Shown here: in pieces, positions 1 through 5,732 of the stretch | Layout: each line of letters opens with the position of its first letter | Numbering within the stretch: position 1 is the first letter of the stretch | From: Gemmatimonadota bacterium | Lineage (GTDB): Bacteria; Gemmatimonadota; Gemmatimonadetes; Gemmatimonadales; GWC2-71-9 | DNA: 10,336 nt | Assembly: GCA_003220985.1 (NCBI GenBank) | Contig: QHTY01000209.1 | Coordinates: 1 to 10,336, forward strand | Reading direction: 5' to 3' | The notes under the pieces: generated by a model | What the model saw: the letters and a program-made list of their open reading frames with translations, nothing else | What the model was told of the DNA's origin: nothing | Databases searched by the model: none | Position numbers and translations under genes: made by a program

Positions 1-1231
1 GATCCAGAGCTCGGGATACCCGTCGTTGTCGAGATCGAGCTCTTCATACGCGAGCGACTCCCCGCGCCGCAGCTCACGTTCCGCGATCGCGAGCTGGCGC
101 CAGATCGCGTTGCGAAGATGGGGGAGATACAGGCCGCCGAACACGCCATGCCAGTAGGCATCGTTGCACTGCGCGCGCCCGATGGCCCGACGCGCGGCCG
201 GCGGATCGCCCCGGCTGCGCGACAGGTTCGAGAGCGCGACCATCGTCTTGTGCATACGGTTCGACTCGGGGTACTTGACCAGAAAATGGTGCCAATGCCC
301 TCCCCGCACGAACGACGCCGACGCCGCGAGATGCTTGGGCCCGAGCTCCTCTTCGAGCGTGGTGAGATCGCGTTGTGCGGCCGGCGGCAATGACCACTTC
401 TCCATCTCGCGGTACGAGGCGGTGCCGAGGTACGCGAGGCCGCCGGACGGAACCTGGCGGAACGCCTCCTGCGCCGTCGACAGCTTGATCTCGCCCGCGG
501 CCGTGAGGCGCTCCATCGCCTGCAGGAACGTGTCGAGCCATCCCGAGCCGTACACCCAATCCTTCGTGCCGGGCCAGCCGCCGAACTTCTCGCCGTCATC
601 TGCCAGGACGGCCAGGCCATGACCCTGCGAGCGCAGCTCGCGCAGGTACGACGCCGTTTCCTCCGGCGGGCGAAACGGAATCAGGTAGCGCAGTCGCTCA
701 TCGATGGCGAGCAAGCCCAGAGGGCGGCCGTCGGACTCGGTCAGGTGCGGGCGATGCAACTCCTCGTGACGAAATCCGCAGACCAGGAAGTGCCGGTCGT
801 CGACGAGCGCGTACTCCACACCGGCCTCAGCGAGGTCGGCCGCGAGCTCCGGCTGCCACACGCGCTCGGTGAGCCACAACCCCGTGGCCCCGGCGTTTGA
901 GGTACTCGCGCATGCGCGCGATCTGCTCGAGGCGGTCGGGGCGGGGGAGCGAGGCGAGGATCGGCTCATCGAATCCAGCGAGGAGGAGCTCGAGCCGGCC
1001 ATCGGCGGCGAGCCGGCCGATCAAATCGAGCCACGACGTGTCGTGTTGCTCCAACCACTCGAGCAGGGGCCCCGAGACATGCAGGGTCAAGGGGAAGAAC
1101 CCTGCGGCAGCGGTCCGCTCAATGATGGGCCGGTACACGTCGCGCACGTGATCGGCCATCACGTGATCGAAATTGCCCACGGGCTGATGCAGGTGCAGGC
1201 CAAAGACAAAGCGCAACGGCTGACCGCTCAC
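1..1231 (-). CDS. GH57 alpha-amylase / 4-alpha-glucanotransferase (DUF1925/DUF1926 type), partial and frameshifted
   Basis: Probable cytoplasmic enzyme that cleaves and transfers, or hydrolyses, alpha-1,4-glucan chains. A GTG start at 1231 overlaps the upstream stop (GTGA). Frame one, 1231 to about 900, gives the GH57 N-terminus with HLHQP at residues 13-17 and SGPLLEWLE further on. The reading then moves to a second frame, open from about 900 to base 1. That frame carries GLWLTERVWQPELA (candidate nucleophile Glu near residue 122), VDDRHF, the DDGEKFGGWPG motif (candidate acid Asp near residue 212), ASYREMEKWSLP, FVRGGHWHHFLVKYPESN and AQCNDAYWHGVFGGLYLPHLR. These match Thermococcus-type 4-alpha-glucanotransferase, including the spacing of the two catalytic residues as I recall it. 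About 410 residues are visible of a family usually near 650-700; the rest lies beyond the left edge. Read literally, the first frame stops at 827 and would lack both catalytic residues. Family assignment is firm; amylase versus transferase activity is not. Confidence 0.88.
885..901 (-). other. Frameshift site in the GH57 amylase/glucanotransferase gene
   Basis: On the minus strand the frame ending ...MREYLKRR (through about 890) must be left for the frame beginning ...ATGLWLTERVW. The step equals one extra base or two missing bases (modulo three), within or next to an AAA, a CC and a GGGG run. Characterised relatives, as I recall them, have several more residues between this helix and the GLWLTE strand. 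A loss of 2, 5 or 8 bases is therefore at least as plausible as a one-base gain. Confidence 0.8.
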
Positions 1232-2558
1232 GGCTGCACCGGTTGGAATGACTGGCGAAAGATGTCGGCGGCACTACCGGCGGCGGGATCGTTGCTACGA
1301 GCGTCGCCAAGCTGAGCGATGAACCCCGCCTCGAGTCGGGCGCTCTCGGCGCCGGCGAGCGAAATCGCGTGCGCGGCGTAGCGGAGCACCTGACGGCCCT
1401 CGAGGCCCGTGATGTCGTCGAAGAACCAACCGCACGACGACATGGCGCGCAGCACCCCTCGCTCCATCTCGATGAGCCGCGCGGTGCTCTCGTCGCCCCG
1501 GACGGGCCCGGCGGCTCCCGCGGCATCGAGAAACGCCCGCGATCCCCCAGGCAAATCGCGGCCCTCGCGGTCGTAGATCCCGTGCACTTCGTGCGCGAGC
1601 CACTCCACCGCGAAGCGCAGCGGGGCGCGCCAATCTTGCTGCGACGGCCGGTCGGTGTGGACTTTGCAACCGCAAGCCGAGCGCCACCGCTCGACGCCGT
1701 GGGGGCAGCTCCAGGACGTTGGCTCCACCAGGTCTACCGTCGTCGCGGGTGGGTAGGTGGCCAACGCGGCCGCGAAGTCTCCGTCTTGCCGGACCGCTGG
1801 AGGCGATGGATGACGGTGGCGAGTGTTTGATCGGCGCCTTTGTGATGGTGGCCGAAGGTCTCGCCATCGACCGCGATGCTGGCGAGCGCGCCCGGCGGCG
1901 TGCGCTCGAGTGTTTCGGTCAAGCGATCGGCGTCGGTGGTCAGCGGACCGAAGGCGACGTCGTGCGACAACACGCCGTCGTACACGAAGACCGCGATCGA
2001 CCGGCCGCCGCTCAGCTCGATGCGCGCCGGCAGACCGCGCGCGGGCGGTTTGGAAACCTGATGCGGCGCCAGGACGGTGAACTGGAGCCCCAACGCCGCG
2101 AGGACGTCCAGCGTTTCGCGATCGACCGCCGTTTCTGGCAGCCAGAAGCCGGCGGGGTCGCGGCCAAACCGTCGCTTGAAATCGGTGATGCCCCACCGCA
2201 CCTCGGTTTCCTTATCCCGGCGGGTGGCGAGCGGCAGGATGATGTGATGATACGGCATGGCGAGCGCGTTGCCGTGGCCGAGCCGTTGCACGCTCGCGTG
2301 ATCTGCGCGAATCACCGCGTCGTACACGTCGCGCGCTTCGCGCTCCAGCCAGTCGAGCAGGGTGGGGCCGAAATCGAAGCTCAGGAACTCGTAGACGCGT
2401 GCGAGCGGCCGGTAGGACTCCCGCGTGATGCGGGCATTCCAATCGTGATCAGGTGCGGCCGAGAGTTCCGCATCCACCTGTCCCGTCCACGGGTTTTCCC
2501 GCGGCGGCTGATAAAAGTGGCCGTGGATGATGACGAGTCCGCGCTGCGGCGACGTCAC
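1228..2558 (-). CDS. GH57 family protein with DUF3536 C-terminal domain, frameshifted
   Basis: Member of a GH57 subfamily found in glycogen gene clusters; its exact reaction is not established to my knowledge, and it presumably acts on cytoplasmic alpha-glucan. A GTG start at 2558 overlaps the branching-enzyme stop (GTGA). The first frame (to 1734, 274 residues if read literally) shows HGHFYQPPRENPW at 12-24, the stretch GHGNALA-YHHIILPLA, FWLPETAVD (candidate nucleophile Glu142), and AVDGETFGHHHK (candidate acid Asp231). Near 1788 homology moves to another frame reading DFAAALATYPP, then the DUF3536 signature TSWSCPHGVERWRSACGC, then SCGWFFDDITGLEGRQVLRYAAHA, ending at the TGA at 1228. The corrected protein is about 443 residues, shorter than many DUF3536 proteins (often 600-800). 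However, the end falls cleanly in a 4-base overlap with the next gene, so this looks like a naturally short form. Without correction the catalytic motifs remain but DUF3536 is lost. Confidence 0.88.
1785..1790 (-). other. Frameshift site in the GH57-DUF3536 gene
   Basis: On the minus strand the codons for ...HRLQRSG lead into a frame that stops at 1734. Family homology continues as ...DGDFAAALATYPP in the frame offset by one missing base. Restoring a single base just before the AAG at 1787-1785 would give a continuous ...RSG-x-DGDFAAALA... reading. There is no long homopolymer at the break. Confidence 0.8.
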
Positions 2559-4150
2559 GAGACAACGGCAGCGATACTGCGGAGGACGTCGGGGAAGATG
2601 CTGTCCTGCGCACCCAGCGCTTCCACGCGTGACATCGTTGCATCATCGACCTTGCCGGTGGCGAGCGCCCGCACGAGGTCTTCAGCCTGCCCGGCATGCT
2701 CGTCAAACCGTTGGTTGGCGTAGTCGGCCGCTTCGCCGGTCGAGATGATGAATTGCCAATCCGAGCCTTGGGCGAGCAGCATCGAGCGAGTCGCCTGGGC
2801 GAGTACGGCGCGCGGCTTGGGACCGCCGGCGAGCGCCTTGGGTGCCACAGCCCAGTACCGTTTCCAGGTCCACGACGTCTGATCGTTGAGCCAGTAGGAG
2901 AAGTCGCCATCCTTGCCCCACGAGCCCGCCGTGAGCTGAATCGCCGGCGCGCGGCGGCCGTGACTCGCGATGTGCTCGCGGGCCGTCACCGGCCGCACGC
3001 CATTCGTCGCGAGCCGGCGATAGACGTTGGCGAGAAAATCGACGCCTTCGAACCACCAGTGCCCAAAGAGCTCCGCGTCGAAGGGGGCGGTCACGACGCC
3101 GTCACGCGTCTTGCCGCGGGCGCGCAGCGTCGCGGTTTCTCGGAGCACACTGGCAAAATGATCCGCGTGGGTACGGGCGGAGGTTTGTGCAGCCTGTGGG
3201 TCGTATTGTCGTTTGGCGCCGAGGTCGACCTGCGGCCCTGTCACGCGCCACAACCGCAGGCCGTCGGGCCAGCGAATCTTGTGGAACTCGAGGTACCACT
3301 CGTCGCCGGGATAGCCCTGCGCGCGGCTCCAGACCTGTCGCGATGAGCGCGGATCGCGCACCAACGCGAAGAGCTCGCCGACGCGGTAGGCGGTATATGG
3401 GCTGCGGCTGGCGGGCACGATGTCCTCGGCAGCCTCCGGATAGCCCAATGCCGGCCCGCCATGCACCAGATGCGAGTCCACGAAGAAGTAGCGATAACCT
3501 GCAGCGGCGAGATGGTTCTCGATGCCGACGCGATATGGTTTGACCGGCGCGCCGTAACCGGGATTCCAGGGGCCGGCGGGGCGATACGCGCACTCCGGCA
3601 CCCAACATCCGGTCGGCGCCCGTCCGAAGAGCCGTTGATGCTCGGACGCGCCGACGTGCAGCTGGAGGCGGATGCTCTCGTCCCGCGCGAGCAACGGCAG
3701 GAAACCGTGCGTCGCCGCCGACGAGATGATTTCGATGACGCCGCGTGCCTCGAAGCCCCGCAACGTGCCGATCAGATCCCCGCCGAGTGAGTGAAACAGA
3801 GCGTAGAGCCGCTCGAGCCGCTGCTGCCAGAACTCTGCGATCGGCCTGAGCGCCAGATCGCCGGACTGGGCGAGCGATGCCGGCGCATGCCGGGCCGCCT
3901 CGAGGCGGCGCTCCATGTAGGCCTCGAACTCGCTCACGAACGAGGGATGGGCGAGCTGATTCGCGAGCACCGGCGTGATGCCGAGCGTGATCGGCGCAGG
4001 GATATGCTCGCGCTCGAGCGCCTGCAGCGCTTCGATCAGGGGGAGATAGCTGTCCAGCGCTCCCTCGCACAGCCACACGCTGCCGTGCGGCCAGCGGCCG
4101 TGGTGCAGGACGTACGGAAGGTGACCGTGCAGCGTGAGAACGAAATCCAT
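2555..4150 (-). CDS. GH57 1,4-alpha-glucan branching enzyme (DUF1957 type)
   Basis: Predicted cytoplasmic enzyme that cuts an alpha-1,4-glucan chain and re-attaches it by an alpha-1,6 bond, creating branches in the polymer made by the synthase encoded just upstream. The 531-residue reading is intact and of normal family length. HGHLPYV lies at 8-14 (GH57 motif 1). GCWVPECAYRP at 181-191 holds the likely nucleophile Glu186. APFDAELFGHWWFEG at 355-369 holds the likely acid Asp358. GSWGKDGDFSYWLN at 409-422 is the conserved aromatic/substrate region, followed by the helical DUF1957 C-terminus containing QGSDWQFIISTGEAADYA. This layout is that of the archaeal and Thermus GH57 branching enzymes. 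The ATG at 4150 is chosen because the motif-1 strand begins immediately after it. No Shine-Dalgarno is visible, and a C-rich run sits where one would be. The stop forms GTGA with the next start, suggesting translational coupling. Confidence 0.93.
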   Translation of the reverse strand: MDFVLTLHGHLPYVLHHGRWPHGSVWLCEGALDSYLPLIEALQALEREHIPAPITLGITPVLANQLAHPSFVSEFEAYMERRLEAARHAPASLAQSGDLALRPIAEFWQQRLERLYALFHSLGGDLIGTLRGFEARGVIEIISSAATHGFLPLLARDESIRLQLHVGASEHQRLFGRAPTGCWVPECAYRPAGPWNPGYGAPVKPYRVGIENHLAAAGYRYFFVDSHLVHGGPALGYPEAAEDIVPASRSPYTAYRVGELFALVRDPRSSRQVWSRAQGYPGDEWYLEFHKIRWPDGLRLWRVTGPQVDLGAKRQYDPQAAQTSARTHADHFASVLRETATLRARGKTRDGVVTAPFDAELFGHWWFEGVDFLANVYRRLATNGVRPVTAREHIASHGRRAPAIQLTAGSWGKDGDFSYWLNDQTSWTWKRYWAVAPKALAGGPKPRAVLAQATRSMLLAQGSDWQFIISTGEAADYANQRFDEHAGQAEDLVRALATGKVDDATMSRVEALGAQDSIFPDVLRSIAAVVS

Positions 4151-4159
4151 CGCGGGCGC

Positions 4160-4180
4160 GGTGGCGGGGGGTGGGGGCGG
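4160..4180 (+). repeat. G-rich tract with quadruplex potential between glycogen synthase and branching enzyme genes
   Basis: The plus strand reads five G-runs separated by single bases: GG-T-GG-C-GGGGGG-T-GGGGG-C-GG. This is the template strand of the operon, so the transcript is C-rich here, ending about nine bases before the branching-enzyme ATG. Longer and shorter G-runs are mixed, so a stable G-quadruplex is possible but not assured. Confidence 0.4.
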
Positions 4181-4181
4181 C

Positions 4182-5714
4182 TTAGCGACGGGCGTTCAAG
4201 CCTCGTCCACTTTTGGTCGTGGACCGTTTCCGCGGCTTGCGCGTGCCCTTTTCTCCGGTGGCCGTCTCCGGCGGAACCGCACGTGCGGCGGCGGCTCGGG
4301 CGTACACCTTCTCGTACATCTCCGCCGGCTGGCGCCACGAGAAATCCTTCCGCATGGCGCCCTGTGCCAGCTTCGTGAACCACGGACGATCTTGATACAT
4401 CGTCACGGCGCGCTGAATCGCGAGATCGAACGCTTCGGGACTGTAGGCCTCGTACAAGATGCCGGTGACGCCGTCTTCGATCGTGTCGGCCAGGCCACCC
4501 ACGCGCCGCGCGACGGGGAGCGCACCATAGAGCTGGGCGCGCATCTGCGTGAGACCGCAGGGCTCGTACAGCGACGGCATCATCAAGAAGTCCGCGCCGG
4601 CGAGCAGCGCATGCTCGAGTTCGTCCGTGAACGCGGTGTTCACCCCGACGCGCTGGGGGAAACGCGCCGCGAGCTCGCGCAGCGCGCCTTCGAACTGCGC
4701 CTCCCCGGCGCCCAGGAAGATGAACTGCGCGTCGAGTAGCCGCAGCGACTGCGAGGCGACGATCTGGTCGAGGCCCTTTTGCGAGACGAGGCGCGCGCTC
4801 ATCCCGAACAGTGGAACGTCCGCGCGCCGGGGCAGGCCCCACGCGTCCTGGAGCGTCGCCTTGCAGCGCGTCTTTGCGGACATGTCGTCCGCGCTGAACC
4901 GGGCCGGTATGTGGGGATCGGTCGCGGGATTCCATTCGTGGATGTCGATGCCGTTGCGGATGCCCACGAGTCGATCGGCGAGGGCGCGGAAGGTGTGCTG
5001 GAGCCCGAACCCACCGACGTCCGTGAGCAGCTCGAACGCATGCGTCGGGCTCACGGTTGTCACCATGTCGGCGTATTTGACGCCGCCCTTCAGGTAGTTG
5101 AGCCGCCCATACCACTCCATGTAATCCGGCGACCATAAATCGTCGGGCAGATGGATGTCTTTCATCACTTCATACGGGTACACGCCCTGGAAGCCGCCGT
5201 TGTGCACGGTGAGCACCGACGGTAATCGCTGCAAGTCCGGCTCATCGCGGTACACGCGCCGGAGGAAGACCGGCACCAGCGCCGCATGCCAGTCATGCGC
5301 GTGCATGATCAGGTTGCCTTCGCCGATGCGCCGCGCGATCTCGATCGCCGCGGAGGCGAAGAGCGCGAAGCGACGCGGATTGTCGGGATAGTCGCCGCTC
5401 GAGTCTCCATAAATGCCGGGTCGATCGAACGACGGATCGTGCTCGAGGAAGATGGTTTTCGGATAATCGTCGCCGGCCTCGTGCCAGAGCCGCACTTGTT
5501 CACGGCGGCCGGCGCTCTCCACCGTGAAGGGATCGCTGAACGGTTCGAGCGTGCTGATGTGGCTGCGCGCCTCGCGATACAACGGCAGGACCACGTGGCT
5601 CTCCGTTCCGCTCCCCGCCTGGTAGTCGGCGAGACCGGCGACCGCCTGTCCGAGGCCGCCCGTCCGGGCATACGGCCACAATTCGGCGGTGAGATGGAGA
5701 ACGCGGGTCTTCAA
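4182..5714 (-). CDS. glgA: Glycogen synthase (GT5, ADP/UDP-glucose-dependent)
   Basis: Transfers glucose from a nucleotide sugar (ADP-glucose in most bacteria) to the non-reducing end of a growing alpha-1,4-glucan in the cytoplasm. The 510 residues contain the GT5 N-terminal loop ARTGGLGQAVAGL at 16-28, HAHDW at 138-142, LTVHNGGFQGVYP at 168-180, RNGID at 253-257, ARLVSQKG at 307-314 (Arg308 and Lys313 match the phosphate-binding pair) and LYEPCGLTQM at 382-391 with the catalytic-region Glu384. Arg17 replaces the lysine of the usual KTGGL motif. The last 30 or so residues form a Lys/Arg-rich tail beyond the usual end of about 477 residues. The start is TTG at 5714: the reading begins exactly at the first strand, no ATG lies upstream, and AGGGAG stands six bases before it. 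It begins 18 bases after the phosphorylase stop, so the two genes are likely one transcript. Confidence 0.95.
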   Translation of the reverse strand: MKTRVLHLTAELWPYARTGGLGQAVAGLADYQAGSGTESHVVLPLYREARSHISTLEPFSDPFTVESAGRREQVRLWHEAGDDYPKTIFLEHDPSFDRPGIYGDSSGDYPDNPRRFALFASAAIEIARRIGEGNLIMHAHDWHAALVPVFLRRVYRDEPDLQRLPSVLTVHNGGFQGVYPYEVMKDIHLPDDLWSPDYMEWYGRLNYLKGGVKYADMVTTVSPTHAFELLTDVGGFGLQHTFRALADRLVGIRNGIDIHEWNPATDPHIPARFSADDMSAKTRCKATLQDAWGLPRRADVPLFGMSARLVSQKGLDQIVASQSLRLLDAQFIFLGAGEAQFEGALRELAARFPQRVGVNTAFTDELEHALLAGADFLMMPSLYEPCGLTQMRAQLYGALPVARRVGGLADTIEDGVTGILYEAYSPEAFDLAIQRAVTMYQDRPWFTKLAQGAMRKDFSWRQPAEMYEKVYARAAAARAVPPETATGEKGTRKPRKRSTTKSGRGLNARR

Positions 5715-5720
5715 CGAGCT

Positions 5721-5726
5721 CTCCCT
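5721..5726 (-). promoter_or_regulatory. Shine-Dalgarno for the glycogen synthase TTG start
   Basis: On the minus strand AGGGAG is followed by six bases and then TTG at 5714. It is the clearest ribosome binding site in the operon. It decides the start, because no ATG or GTG is available between the preceding stop and this codon. Confidence 0.65.
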
Positions 5727-5732
5727 GCGTGG

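Noticed and set aside
885..1790. Programmed ribosomal frameshifting at the two GH57 breaks
   Set aside because: Neither site has a recognisable slippery heptamer with a downstream stimulator, and neither family is known for recoding. Sequence error or mutation is simpler.
1719..2723. 334-codon plus-strand open frame opposite two GH57 genes
   Set aside because: The product is Arg/Ala/Val-rich with no recognisable motif, and the opposite strand carries strong GH57 homology. Long antisense frames are expected in G+C-rich genes.
4151..4181. Intrinsic terminator between glycogen synthase and branching enzyme genes
   Set aside because: The gap is G/C-rich but has no clear hairpin followed by a T-run on the minus strand, and only 31 bases separate the genes.
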